Assembly: GCF_026339735.1 (NCBI RefSeq)
Contig: NZ_JAPEQG010000001.1
Location: 310,001 to 374,000 of the forward strand
Origin: Streptomyces sp. NBC_01669
Lineage (GTDB): Bacteria > Actinomycetota > Actinomycetes > Streptomycetales > Streptomycetaceae
Direction: 5' to 3'
DNA length: 64,000 nt
The translations under genes were made by a program, and so were the position numbers. The number at the start of each line of letters is the position of its first letter. The first letter of the stretch is position 1. The notes under the pieces are model-generated. The model was not told the DNA's origin and did no database searches. It worked only from the letters and a program-made list of their open reading frames with translations. This document shows positions 53,308-62,492 of this stretch, in pieces.

Positions 53308-55017
53308 TCAGCCGCGCAGCGCGGAGGCGAAGATGGCGGGGAGTTTGGCGATCGTCGGTGCGGTGGTGAAGCGGGTGACGCGTTCGATGGTGGTCCGGGC
53401 GGTGCGGTTGGTGACGAAGTACGGGGGGCGCGGGGACAGCGACGGGGAGCCGGTGAACAGACCGCGCGGGGCGGGGGCGAAGGGCGCGCGCAGCACGGTC
53501 TTCTCGATGTCCTCGAGCATGAAGGCGTTGTGGACGAAGCCGATGCCGCTGCCGATGTCCTGGCGGGTGTGGCCGGGGTGGGCGCCCCAGGGGGTGTAGC
53601 CGAGCAGGAATCCGATCGCGGACCAGCAGTTGACGCCGAGGGTTCCGTAGCGCAGGTCGGCGACGGCTGCCTGCACGGCGGTGCGGTGGTCCTTCTCGGT
53701 CCTGGGGTGGACGATGAGGGTCGCGCCGAGTGTCCCGGGGAGTTTGTCGTTGGCGAAGTCGACGGCGTGGCGCAGGAATTCGCTCGCGGTCGCGCCGGGC
53801 ACGCGGACCACGCCCAGTGCGCTGCCGAAGACCTCGTCGGTGATCAGCATGTCGTCGTGGTCGGTGATGTCCGGGACCAGGATGCGGCAGTCTCCGTCGC
53901 CGTGGGTCTCGGCCTTGGGGTGGGCCTTGAGGACCGCGCCGAGGCGGTGGGCGGCGCCGGGGTAGTAGTCGGTGCGGGGCGGTAGTTCGCGCAGCACCTT
54001 CCGGATCTCCTCGAGCAGTCGCTCGGTGCCGTCCCACTCCGCCGGCAGGACCAGGATCTGGCTGGCGATGCAGTTGTGGCCGGAGTTGTTCATCTTGCTG
54101 GTGACGATGTGCTCGGCCTGGAAGCGGAAGTCCGCCGCGCTCCAGGGGCCGGGGGCCACAATGCAGGGGCTGACCCCGCCCAGCTCGCTGGAGAACGGCT
54201 TGCCGATCAGCGGCCTGTCTTCGCGGCGGCGCTCGGCCGCCTGTTCGTCGGTGCCCCACACGATGGCGTCGTGGGTGCGGTCGCTGCCGGTGACGTGGAT
54301 GGCGTCGACGCCCTCGTGCGCGGCGAGGTAGCCGCCCTCGGCCGCACCGCCGTCGATGAAGCGCACCCAGCCGCGTTCGACGAACTCGGCGAAGACGTGC
54401 TCGAAGTGCGGGCGGAGATAGGCGTTGACCGGGTTCATCTTCGCGACGACGACCTGGCCCTCGGCGTAGAGCTTGTGGAGGATGTCGAGCGCGGTGATGG
54501 CGGCGACGTTGCCCGCACCCAGGACCAGGGCGACGGCAGGGCGTCCGGGCCGGCCGCGGTACTCGCCGGCGGCCCGGTCCCGTACCCGCTGTGCGGTGAT
54601 GCCTGAGCGCATCCACACCTGGGCGGTGAACCCGTTGAGCAGCAGGGTGTCCCAGCCGGTGGCGGGGAAGACGTCGACCCGGGTGCGGCCGTCGCGCACG
54701 TGCACGGCCCCGGCCTCGACCGGCTCCTTGCCCGCCGCGATCCGGCGCAGCACATGCAAGCAGGCACTGACGTTCTGGGCGAGTGCCCACGGGGCGCCGG
54801 CCCAGTCCTCGGCCACCCATGGGGAGTCGGGTCCGTATCCCTTGGCGCGGGCGCCGGCTGCGGCCATGTCCGCGGCGCCGTCGACGATCCGCGGCATCAA
54901 CCGCTCCAGCAGCGCGATCCGTTCGGCGATCGTGGTGGTGGTCCACGACGCGGCGCCTTCGCGCAGTTCGGCGAGGGCCTGGTCCAGCAGTTCGGTGTCG
55001 ATGGCAGGGGTGGTCAC
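53308..55017 (-). CDS. Aldehyde dehydrogenase, unusual long form
   Basis: ALDH-superfamily protein of 569 residues. The NAD-fold is seen in AVALVLGAGNVAAITALDIL, the catalytic cysteine in NNSGHNCIASQ and the Glu-side PFSSELGGVSPCIVAPGP. The longer N-terminal helix region (about 1-130) and C-terminal extension differ from typical ALDH. It heads a two-gene unit with the ligase, 55 nt downstream of an MFS remnant. The substrate is likely a large aldehyde, but this is inference. Confidence 0.88.
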   Translation of the reverse strand: MTTPAIDTELLDQALAELREGAASWTTTTIAERIALLERLMPRIVDGAADMAAAGARAKGYGPDSPWVAEDWAGAPWALAQNVSACLHVLRRIAAGKEPVEAGAVHVRDGRTRVDVFPATGWDTLLLNGFTAQVWMRSGITAQRVRDRAAGEYRGRPGRPAVALVLGAGNVAAITALDILHKLYAEGQVVVAKMNPVNAYLRPHFEHVFAEFVERGWVRFIDGGAAEGGYLAAHEGVDAIHVTGSDRTHDAIVWGTDEQAAERRREDRPLIGKPFSSELGGVSPCIVAPGPWSAADFRFQAEHIVTSKMNNSGHNCIASQILVLPAEWDGTERLLEEIRKVLRELPPRTDYYPGAAHRLGAVLKAHPKAETHGDGDCRILVPDITDHDDMLITDEVFGSALGVVRVPGATASEFLRHAVDFANDKLPGTLGATLIVHPRTEKDHRTAVQAAVADLRYGTLGVNCWSAIGFLLGYTPWGAHPGHTRQDIGSGIGFVHNAFMLEDIEKTVLRAPFAPAPRGLFTGSPSLSPRPPYFVTNRTARTTIERVTRFTTAPTIAKLPAIFASALRG

Positions 55018-55072
55018 AGGTGCGCTCCTGGGGCAGCAGGGGTGGAGGGGTAGCCGGGCGGGTACCGGCGGA

Positions 55073-55512
55073 TCAGGCGCCCAGACGAGCGGCGTCGTGA
55101 GACGGGTCGATCAGGGTGAAGGCCACGAGCGCTCCCACCAGCAGCAGGACACCGGAGAGCAGAACGGCGCTCTGCTACCCCGTCACGCCCCGGCCGTCGT
55201 CGGACAGCTGGTCGACGGCGGGGGCGATGAGGCCCGCGGTAGTGACCACGGCGTTCACATACCGAAGGCGACGGTGGTGACCGCGACGGTCGGGAACGCT
55301 CCGCCCAGGCCGAAGCCCACCACCAGCAGCGCGGTCTTCGCCCCGGCACCGTCCACCAGCGGCAGGGCCAGGCAGGCGGCCGCACCGAGCAGCAGCAGGC
55401 TGCCGCCGACCCGGCCACGCGCCCAGCGGCTGCTGACTCCGCGGCGTATCAGCCAGCCGGTGAGCCCGGCCTGGCCGAGCAGCACGAGTGCGCTCAGCGC
55501 CCAGGGCCGGGC
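55073..55512 (-). pseudogene. MFS transporter C-terminal remnant
   Basis: The minus strand reads WALSALVLLGQAGLTGWLIR, then VGFGLGGAFPTVAVTTVAFG and a premature TGA. After one missing G (GGTATG-TGAAC for GGTATG-GTGAAC) it continues VNAVVTTAGLIAPAVDQLSD, meets an in-frame TAG (55177-55175) and ends QSAVLLSGVLLLVGALVAFT through LIDPSHDAARLGA. The N-terminal half is missing and the break is at repeat copy A. A DHA2-type drug exporter is the best guess. Confidence 0.7.
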
Positions 55513-55598
55513 CAACGGTGCCAGTGCGGAAGCAACCCGCGCTCGTACGTCAGTCCAAAATCCGCCCGGCCCGTTGGCCGTTGGCCGTTGGAACAACC
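55513..55598 (-). repeat. 80-bp repeat, copy A (upstream of MFS remnant)
   Basis: Shares a perfect 31-nt core (55539-55569) with copy B and the motif CCAACGG repeated three times at its upstream end. It reads toward the MFS-ALDH-ligase genes on the minus strand. Confidence 0.75.
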
Positions 55599-55641
55599 GT
55601 GCGGTGCGGATCAGCGTCGGGGCGTGATCGTAGGCGGTTAT

Positions 55642-56088
55642 CTACTCCGTAGGCGGGAGAATGCCGAGCTGCCGGGCGAAGTCTGCGCCGTCCCAGTAGA
55701 TCGTGTTCTGGCGGATGCGCAGCTGGTCGTCCCACTCGGCGACCGAGACAGCCCGCAGCCCCTCAAACCGTCGGCCCGTCGCTTCGATGCCGAGGAAAGG
55801 CGCCCCTGTGAAGGTCCCGCTGGCATGCCACTGGACCGTGGTCCACGAGCCGTCGGACAGGATGCGTTCGGTCTCGACCTCCATGTCGGGGAACGCGGCC
55901 AGGAGCTCGGTGAAGAAGCCTACGATCGCGTCCAGGCCGCGGAACTCTCCGACCGCGACGAATGTGTCTACGGCGTCGGGGCTCCACATCTGCTCAGCGT
56001 TATCGAGTTCGTGGCGGCCGATCCCCTCGAACAAGGAGCGTGCCGCCTCCGCGGGTGTGGTGGGCTGGGTGATGCTGCTCGACTCCAT
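55642..56088 (-). CDS. SnoaL-like / nuclear transport factor 2 fold protein
   Basis: Product of 148 residues with the NTF2-like cone fold: AEQMWSPDAVDTFVAVGEFR, GLDAIVGFFTELLAAFPDME and TVQWHASGTFTGAPFLGIEA with a hydrophobic pocket. Relatives include polyketide cyclases, steroid isomerases and enzymes that act on cyclic substrates. ATG at 56088 follows AAGGAG. Repeat copy B lies upstream in the same orientation. Confidence 0.85.
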   Translation of the reverse strand: MESSSITQPTTPAEAARSLFEGIGRHELDNAEQMWSPDAVDTFVAVGEFRGLDAIVGFFTELLAAFPDMEVETERILSDGSWTTVQWHASGTFTGAPFLGIEATGRRFEGLRAVSVAEWDDQLRIRQNTIYWDGADFARQLGILPPTE

Positions 56089-56160
56089 CGCCTGCTCCTT
56101 CTCAATCTCAATATCGATCGGGGTCTCTTCGCGCTCACGCGATCCCGATTTCGTCATGCC

Positions 56161-56240
56161 GATAACGGTGCCAGCGCCGACGTGACCTGCGCTCGTACGT
56201 CAGTCCAAAATCCGCCCGGACCGTTGGCCGTTGGATCAAC
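56161..56240 (-). repeat. 80-bp repeat, copy B (upstream of SnoaL gene)
   Basis: Reads toward the SnoaL-like gene, ending about 70 nt before its start. Contains the perfect 31-nt core (56189-56219) shared with copy A, two CCAACGG repeats and GGTCACGTCG (complement at 56178-56187). Confidence 0.75.
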
Positions 56241-56253
56241 GCGGCGCCGGGGC

Positions 56254-56577
56254 ATGCTTGTGCACAAGCCAGAACAGCTGTCCCCTGAGCGGACATGGGC
56301 CGACGTCCTGGCCCTGCGCAACGGCTCCGGTTTCAGGGCGGTCGCCAGGTTCGGGCGCGCCTACCAGTGCCGCGCCAAACCCACGGACCCTGTCACCATC
56401 GGCTGGAGCGAGCGCGACCGCATCCTGCCCCTGCACGTGGCTGACCTGGCCCGCGAGCGGATTGCCCAGGCCGAACACGTGACACTGCCCGGCTGCGGGC
56501 ACATGTCCATGAGTGACGACCCGGCACTCATCACTTCCGTCACCCTGGACACCATCGCAGCAGCAGCAAAGCCGTGA
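56254..56577 (+). pseudogene. Alpha/beta hydrolase C-terminal fragment
   Basis: The plus strand reads PVTIGWSERDRILPLHVADL and TLPGCGHMSMSDDPALITSV, the C-terminal part of an alpha/beta hydrolase with the acid and histidine (GCGH) of the triad but no nucleophile elbow. An ATG at 56254 would give 107 residues, about one third of the enzyme. The break lies at the end of repeat copy B. Confidence 0.6.
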
Positions 56578-56633
56578 CGTCACGCGCTGCCGACGTCAGG
56601 GGTCGCCGAGCAATCCGAGGCGAGGCGTGACTG

Positions 56634-56693
56634 CGGCCGTGCGGTGCCGGTGAGCCGGCCGCGGTTGGCCTGCCCACCGGCACCGCACGGCCG
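56634..56693. terminator. 19-bp hairpin after the sulfatase gene
   Basis: CGGCCGTGCGGTGCCGGTG (56634-56652) and its exact complement (56675-56693) with a 22-nt loop, just past the sulfatase stop on the minus strand and after the hydrolase fragment on the plus strand. Confidence 0.75.
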
Positions 56694-56698
56694 GCCCG

Positions 56699-59068
56699 TC
56701 ACTGCCGGGACATGGCGATCCGCCAGCGCTCCTCGACCGGGATCAGGTGCTCGGGGTTGTCCGCGGCAGCGTCCACGTCTATCTGCACCCACCGGATCTG
56801 GCCGGTGAAGTCGTTGCCGCGCGCCGGGTACTCCGGCGTGACGGGCGAGCCCGACTCGCGGCCCACGTGGGTCGTCTCGTCCAGGGAGAACACCAACGCC
56901 TGGGTCACCGGCAGCTGCCCGCGGCCCACCTCGGCACCGTCGACGTGGAGCGTGACGGTGCCGCCCTTGGCCAGCCCGGGGCCGTCGTAGTCGAACTCCA
57001 TCCGCACCTGGTGCTCGCCGGCCGGAAGCTTGTCCTGCGAGCCGACGTAGAAGTGCTGCAGACCCACCAGGTTGTAGCAGTAGCGCAGTCGGCCGTCGCG
57101 GACGTAGAGGCTCCAGCCGCCGGCCAGACCGCCCTGGGACAGGATGACGCCCTCAGCGCCATCCTCGGGGACCACGACCTGCGCGGTAACGGCGTGGCTC
57201 CTGTTCTTGATGTTGATGACCGAGCTCTCGTTGAGGTGCCCCATGCCCGGGAAGAGCACCTGGGTGTTCCCGCGGACGAGCTGCGGCCGGCCGGCCAGGT
57301 CGGGGTTGAACCGCTCGGCGGCCCGGTCGTCCAGCGGCAGCACTCCGTGCTTGGTCGCCTCGATGAGCCACAGCCGCTGCAGCTTGTGGAGCATCTCGGG
57401 CTGCTCGGCTGCCAGATTGCGGGACTGCGTCCAGTCGTCGGGGCCGTACAGCTCCCACACGTCGTCGTCGAAGGCCACCAACTGCGCTCCCAGCAGCTCC
57501 CAGGGGGTGCGGTGCTTGGTGACCGCGGTCCAGCCACGGTGGTAGATACCGCGATTGCCGCCGATCTCGAAGTACTGCGTCTGGTGCCGCTCGGGCTCGC
57601 CGGCATCGTCGAAGGAGTAGCCCATGCTCACGCCCTCGATGGGGGCCTGGGTGACCCCGTGCACCGTGGTGGGCTCGGGCAGCCCGGCCGCCTCCAGGAT
57701 GGTCGGCGCGACGTCGATGACGTGGGAGAACTGGTCGCGAACCTCGCCGGAGGCGGTGATGCGGGCGGGCCAGTGCACGATGGTGCCGTTGCGGGTGCCG
57801 CCCCAGTGCGAGGCCGCCTGCTTGGTCCACTGGTAGGGCGTGCACATCGCGTGCGCCCAGCCGACCGCGTAGTGGTTGTAGGCGCTGGGGGTGCCGAACT
57901 CGTCCATCTTGGCGCGCAGGAACTCCGTCGACTCCAGTGCACTGAGGCCGTTGAAGTTGATCGTCTCGTTGAAGCTGCCGTGATGGGTGCCCTCGGCCGA
58001 GGCGCCGTTGTCGCCGATGATGTAGTAGATCAGCGTGTCGTCGAGCAGTTCCAGATCGTCGAGGGTCTGCACCAGTCGCCCGATCTGGGCGTCGGTGTGG
58101 GCCAGGAACCCGGCGTACACCTCCATCTGACGGGTCAGCACCGGCTTGAGGTCCTCGGGCATCTCGTCCCAGTGCGGGATCTCCGGGTTGAACGCGGTCA
58201 GTTCGGCGTCGGCCGGGATCACGCCGAGCTGCTTCTGCCGCTCGAAGATCTCCTCGCGCAGCGCGTCCCAGCCCGCGTCGAAACGGCCCGCGTACCGGTC
58301 GGACCACTCCTTGGGGGCATGGTGCGGGGCGTGGGTCGCGCCGGGCGCGAAGTACAGGAAGAACGGCCGGTCGGGCTGCAGCGCGTGCTGGCGGCGGATC
58401 CAGTCCACGCTGCGGTCGGCCAGATCCTTGGTCAGGTGGTAGCCCTCCTCCGGGGTGCGCGCGGGCTCCACCGGGGTGGTGCCCTCGTACAGCGCGGGGT
58501 AGTACTGGTTGGTCTCCCCGCCGACGAACCCGTAGAAGTACTCGAAGCCGCTGCCGGTCGGCCAGCGGTCGAACGGGCCGGCCGGGCTGGTCTCCCACAC
58601 CGGCACCTCGTGGCACTTGCCGAACTGCGCGGTGGCGTAGCCGTTGAGCCGCAGCGTCTCGGCCAGCGGCGCCTTGGTGTTGGGCCGCATCGTGTTGTAT
58701 CCGGGCGCGGAGGTGGCCAGTTCGGTGATGGCGCCCATGCCGACCGAGTGGTGGTTGCGGCCGGTCAGCAACGCCTGCCGGGTCGGCGAGCACAGCGCGG
58801 TGGTGTGGAACCGGTTGTAGCGCAGCCCGCCGTCGGCCAGCCGCTGCGCCGCGGGGGTGTCGATCGGGCCGCCGAACACGCTGGAGGCGCCGAAGCCCAC
58901 ATCGTCGAGCAGGATCACCAGCACGTTCGGCGCGCCCGCCGGCGGCCGCAACGGCGTGATCGGTGCAAACGACGTCTCCGGATCCCGGGCGTCATACGTG
59001 GTCAGCCCGGGCCGGGGCCGGTCGGGCATGGGCAGGGCGGTGCGAGGGAGATCGTCTTGCGAGGGCAC
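56699..59068 (-). CDS. Cytoplasmic arylsulfatase
   Basis: Type I sulfatase of 789 residues. The metal aspartates are in VILLDDVGFG (D55, D56) and the formylglycine motif is CSPTR (C93) with RQALLTGR. IYYIIGDNGASAEGTHHGSF carries the other metal ligands. The C-terminal 200 residues form a LamG-like extra domain, as in mycobacterial AtsA/AtsD (about 787 residues). No signal peptide, so sulfated substrates must be imported. GTG at 59068 has AGGAGG 6 nt upstream. It is divergent from the FGE gene that should convert C93 to formylglycine. Confidence 0.94.
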   Translation of the reverse strand: MPSQDDLPRTALPMPDRPRPGLTTYDARDPETSFAPITPLRPPAGAPNVLVILLDDVGFGASSVFGGPIDTPAAQRLADGGLRYNRFHTTALCSPTRQALLTGRNHHSVGMGAITELATSAPGYNTMRPNTKAPLAETLRLNGYATAQFGKCHEVPVWETSPAGPFDRWPTGSGFEYFYGFVGGETNQYYPALYEGTTPVEPARTPEEGYHLTKDLADRSVDWIRRQHALQPDRPFFLYFAPGATHAPHHAPKEWSDRYAGRFDAGWDALREEIFERQKQLGVIPADAELTAFNPEIPHWDEMPEDLKPVLTRQMEVYAGFLAHTDAQIGRLVQTLDDLELLDDTLIYYIIGDNGASAEGTHHGSFNETINFNGLSALESTEFLRAKMDEFGTPSAYNHYAVGWAHAMCTPYQWTKQAASHWGGTRNGTIVHWPARITASGEVRDQFSHVIDVAPTILEAAGLPEPTTVHGVTQAPIEGVSMGYSFDDAGEPERHQTQYFEIGGNRGIYHRGWTAVTKHRTPWELLGAQLVAFDDDVWELYGPDDWTQSRNLAAEQPEMLHKLQRLWLIEATKHGVLPLDDRAAERFNPDLAGRPQLVRGNTQVLFPGMGHLNESSVINIKNRSHAVTAQVVVPEDGAEGVILSQGGLAGGWSLYVRDGRLRYCYNLVGLQHFYVGSQDKLPAGEHQVRMEFDYDGPGLAKGGTVTLHVDGAEVGRGQLPVTQALVFSLDETTHVGRESGSPVTPEYPARGNDFTGQIRWVQIDVDAAADNPEHLIPVEERWRIAMSRQ

Positions 59069-59425
59069 GGGGCCCCTCCTGTTCCGGGGGTGGATGAGGC
59101 GACGGCGCCGACTGTCCGGGCGTGTAGTCCCCGGCTCCGGCACCGTGGTGGTGGGTGAGCAGGGACACGGCGGCTCCCGGCGTGCCGCCAGACGAGGCGG
59201 GCCGAGCGAGGGGCTCATGTCCCGGGTACGGGTGGTGTGGTGTGCGCCGTCCGATGAGGAACCGGGCGGTGGGGAGGTCACGGCCGCAGCGCGGCTGCCA
59301 GTTCGGTGGTGAGTGCAACGCAGCCGTGGCGGATCATAGCTGCCGCGACCTGCGGGGTCTTGACGACTCCTGGCGTGGATGGGACTTTAACGGAACTCGA
59401 AGTAATGCATCTAGAGGGTCCGCAT

Positions 59426-59449
59426 GTGACCGCAGTAACGGTCACGTCG
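59426..59449. promoter_or_regulatory. Palindrome between sulfatase and FGE genes
   Basis: GTGACCG (59426-59432) and CGGTCAC (59439-59445) form a perfect 7-bp inverted repeat with a 6-bp spacer, between the two divergent genes. GGTCACGTCG at 59440-59449 is shared exactly with repeat copies B and C. It is a good candidate operator for both genes. Confidence 0.55.
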
Positions 59450-59561
59450 CACATCGCCAACTAAGCCCGGCGGCTCGGCACCGCCGCCTGCCGATGGCAG
59501 AAAAGTCAGGCGACGGCCCGATCCTCGTACTCCGCAAGTCCCGCACAGCTAGGTAATACCG

Positions 59562-60602
59562 ATGAGTGAAGTGCCCACCGCGACCACGACTCCCCCGGGC
59601 CACGCCCCGCAGCAGCAGACTGACGACATGGTGTGGATTCCCGGTGGCCGGTTCACCATGGGGTCGGACCACCACTACCCCGAGGAGGCACCGGCCCACG
59701 CCGTAAGCGTCGACGGTTTCTGGATCGACCCGCATCCGGTCACCAACGCTCAGTTCCGGGCCTTCGTCGAGGCCACCGGGTACCGGACGATCGCCGAGCG
59801 CCCTGCGGACCCGTCGATGTATCCGGGCGCCGACCCGGCCGCGCTGGCGCCGGCTTCGGCGGTGTTCACGCCGCCTTCGCATCCGGTGGACCTGCGGTAC
59901 CCGTATCAGTGGTGGTCCTACGTGCCCGGCGCGAACTGGCGGCACCCGGGTGGGCCGGAGACGTCGCTGCACGACCGCCTCGATCATCCGGTCACCCACG
60001 TGGCATGGGAGGATGCGCTCGCCTACGCGCAGTGGGCCGGCAAGCAGATCCCCACCGAGGCCGAGTGGGAATACGCCGCGCGCGGCGGCCTCCCCGACAG
60101 CGAGTTCGCCTGGGGCGACGAGCTCAACCCGGGCGGCCGGTACCTGGCCAACACCTGGCAGGGCGAGTTCCCGCACGAGAACCTGGAGCTGGACGGCTAC
60201 ACCGGCACCTCACCGGTCGGGGCGTTCCCGGCCAACGCCTACGGCCTGTACGACATGATCGGCAACGTGTGGGAATGGACGTCCGACTGGTACGCCGATC
60301 ACCGGCGCCTCGCGACCAACACGCCGACCTGCTGCGGAACACCACGGCCACGCGTCAACCCGGCCGGCGGCGAGGAGGCGGACAGCGCCGAACCCGGCCA
60401 ACCCCACCTGCGCATCCCCCGCAAGGTGATGAAGGGCGGCTCGCACCTGTGCGCGCCGAACTACTGCCGCCGCTACCGACCCTCCGCACGACTGCCCCAG
60501 CCGATAGACACCTCCACGTGCCACCTGGGCTTCCGCTGCATCGTCCGCCCTGCAGACTTTCCCGCTCGACAAGGGAGTGTCATGAATGAGCTTGATCTGT
60601 GA
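59562..60602 (+). CDS. Formylglycine-generating enzyme
   Basis: Copper-dependent FGE of 346 residues that oxidises the sulfatase active-site cysteine to formylglycine. It begins DDMVWIPGGRFTMGSD, has WVDGFWIDPHPVTNAQF-type family sequence, and the active-site cysteines C297 and C302 in GGSHLCAPNYCRRYRPSAR. The five-residue cysteine spacing matches the Streptomyces enzyme. LGFRCIV ends the fold. Pairing with the neighbouring sulfatase is the expected functional partner. Confidence 0.94.
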   Translation: MSEVPTATTTPPGHAPQQQTDDMVWIPGGRFTMGSDHHYPEEAPAHAVSVDGFWIDPHPVTNAQFRAFVEATGYRTIAERPADPSMYPGADPAALAPASAVFTPPSHPVDLRYPYQWWSYVPGANWRHPGGPETSLHDRLDHPVTHVAWEDALAYAQWAGKQIPTEAEWEYAARGGLPDSEFAWGDELNPGGRYLANTWQGEFPHENLELDGYTGTSPVGAFPANAYGLYDMIGNVWEWTSDWYADHRRLATNTPTCCGTPRPRVNPAGGEEADSAEPGQPHLRIPRKVMKGGSHLCAPNYCRRYRPSARLPQPIDTSTCHLGFRCIVRPADFPARQGSVMNELDL

Positions 60603-60697
60603 CGCTTGCATGATCGGGAAGACCTGACGGCGTCCTGCACGGCGTCCTGCCAGATGAACGTCCACCCTCAGGCCGAGACGCTGATTCGCACCGCGCA

Positions 60698-60780
60698 GTT
60701 GTTTCAGAGGCCAACGGGCCGGCCGGATTTCGGACTGCCGTACAAGCGCAGGTCACGTCGGCTCTGGCACCGTTGTCGGC
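60698..60780 (+). repeat. 80-bp repeat, copy C (upstream of cupin remnant)
   Basis: Begins GTTGTTTCAGAGGCCAACGG and contains GGTCACGTCG (60751-60760) and GCTCTGGCACCGTTGTC. It reads toward the cupin remnant. It matches the complement of copy B at most positions. Confidence 0.7.
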
Positions 60781-60799
60781 CTGACGACACCAGCGGCGC

Positions 60800-61157
60800 T
60801 TACGCGCGAAGAGGCACCAATCGAGATCGAGAGTGACGGCATCGAATTCCGCATGCAGGAGATCGGCAACGCCATGACGGCGGCATTCGTTCGGCTGCCG
60901 GCCGCGGGGCGGACCTGGGTTGAGCGCTGATCGGACAGCCCGACGATCTTTGTCAGTGTCCTCACCGGGGGTACATTCAAAAAGGGCGGGTCGCGTCGAG
61001 GACCAGGGACGGCGACGAGGTCTACGAGGCGGGACCGGCCTTCTATTGGGCGCCGGGACACACGCCGCATGCGCTCGAGGACGCTGAGTACGCGGAATTC
61101 TCGCCGACCAGCGAGTTCAACGCGCTCATCGATCACTTCAAGGCGCAGGCCGGCTGA
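60800..61157 (+). pseudogene. Cupin-domain protein remnant
   Basis: The first frame reads EEAPIEIESDGIEFRMQEIG then NAMTAAFVRLP and is lost. A second frame carries GADLG, a TGA, then ALIGQPDDLCQCPHRGYIQK and DEVYEAGPAFYWAPGHTPHA with a stop at 61157. A frameshift and an internal stop break it. Both cupin motifs (PHRGYIQKG and PGHTPHA) are visible. Small-molecule-binding cupins like this are often gene-cluster accessory proteins. Confidence 0.6.
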
Positions 61158-61241
61158 GATCGCAGCGGCGGAGTGCAGCATTGTTCGGACGCCCAAGAAG
61201 CGTGGCCACCCACCGTCACAGCGAGAGTCAGAGGCGTCGAA

Positions 61242-62480
61242 TTGTCGGAGAACCGGTCGGAAGCGTTGACTGCCTGGGCACAGGACTTCAGCAAGATGGC
61301 CGCGCAGGACGCCCTGGTGGACTCCTTCACAGAGCAGGTCGACGCCGTCATCACCAAGCAGATCCCCGAGATCGCCGACGATCCCATCCTCGTCCAGGAC
61401 TTGCACCGCAGCACCCGCGCGGAGTGGCGCGAGTTCGTTGCGAGCCTCAGCGAGGACCACCGCCTCGTGCGGCCCGGCCAGGGCGCCGACCTGGCCCGGT
61501 CCCTGGCCCGGCGCGGCTTGGACCTCGGGATCCTGTTGAAGGTGTACCGGGTCGCCCAGCAGAGCGTCTTCCAGTTCCTCACCGAGATCATCGACGGGGC
61601 GAGCGAAGACGCTCCCGCGCGTGACGAGATCCTCGTCTTCCTTTGGGGTCTCGGCGGGCAGTGGATGGCCGACGCCGTGGAAAGCCTGATCGAGACGTAC
61701 TACGAGGAGCGTCGGCGACTGCGCGACGACGCCGCCGTACGCCGCGCCGAGACCATCGAAGCGCTGCTCGGTGACGCGCCGCCCAGTGCGGACGATGCAA
61801 CGCGCCAACTGGACCACCCCCTGTCGCACTGGCAGACGGCCTACGTCGTCTGGGCGCCCGAGGCCGGCTCGTCCACGACCGAGGCCATGCTGGACGTCGC
61901 GAATGCCGTCGCCCAGGCGCTCGGCGCCTCACGACCACTGACGATGGTCGCCGGCAGCCGCGACCTCTGGTGCTGGGTCGCCACGCCCCACGAGCCGGAC
62001 CTCGCCCAGCTCCCCGGCCTCGCGTCGGCACTCCAGCAAGCCGGCATGCAGGCGGCGATCGGCCGGCCTGGTCCGGGGATCCAGGGTTTCCGAACGAGCC
62101 ACGCGGAAGCCCGTGCCGCCGAGAGCCTGGCCCTCAAGGCTGCACACGGTCGAGCCCTGGTGCGCTTTGACGAGGAGGAGTTGCTCATCCTCGTTTCAGC
62201 ACAGGAAACGCTGATGCGACGGGTGGTGGCCCGGGAGGTCGGTCCACTCTGCGGTGCCGACAAGAACCTCGCACTGCTCCGCGAGACCGTCCTGGCATAC
62301 CTGACAACCTTGAGCATTGAGGCGACGGCCGAACAGCTGTTCGTGCACAAGAACACGGTGCGCTACCGCATCGCCCGGGCCGAGGAGTTGCTCGGGCACC
62401 CGCTGTCGCAGCGCTCGACTCAAGTCGAGCTCGCACTGCGATGGGTCTCGCTCTTCGGTGCTCCTTCCGACGCGACCTGA
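61242..62480 (+). CDS. PucR-type helix-turn-helix regulator
   Basis: Regulator of about 412 residues: an N-terminal sensor domain (about 1-180), a GGDEF-like PucR linker region, and the C-terminal PucR HTH (LSIEATAEQLFVHKNTVRYR IARAEELLGHPL). PucR/CdaR proteins regulate catabolic genes such as purine, sugar acid or aromatic pathways. A TTG at 61242 and a GTG at 61173 are both possible starts. It is the only regulator in the 51-63 kb island and lies next to repeat copies C and D, so it is the best candidate to read the repeats. Confidence 0.85.
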   Translation: MSENRSEALTAWAQDFSKMAAQDALVDSFTEQVDAVITKQIPEIADDPILVQDLHRSTRAEWREFVASLSEDHRLVRPGQGADLARSLARRGLDLGILLKVYRVAQQSVFQFLTEIIDGASEDAPARDEILVFLWGLGGQWMADAVESLIETYYEERRRLRDDAAVRRAETIEALLGDAPPSADDATRQLDHPLSHWQTAYVVWAPEAGSSTTEAMLDVANAVAQALGASRPLTMVAGSRDLWCWVATPHEPDLAQLPGLASALQQAGMQAAIGRPGPGIQGFRTSHAEARAAESLALKAAHGRALVRFDEEELLILVSAQETLMRRVVAREVGPLCGADKNLALLRETVLAYLTTLSIEATAEQLFVHKNTVRYRIARAEELLGHPLSQRSTQVELALRWVSLFGAPSDAT

Positions 62481-62492
62481 TCCGCACCCCGA

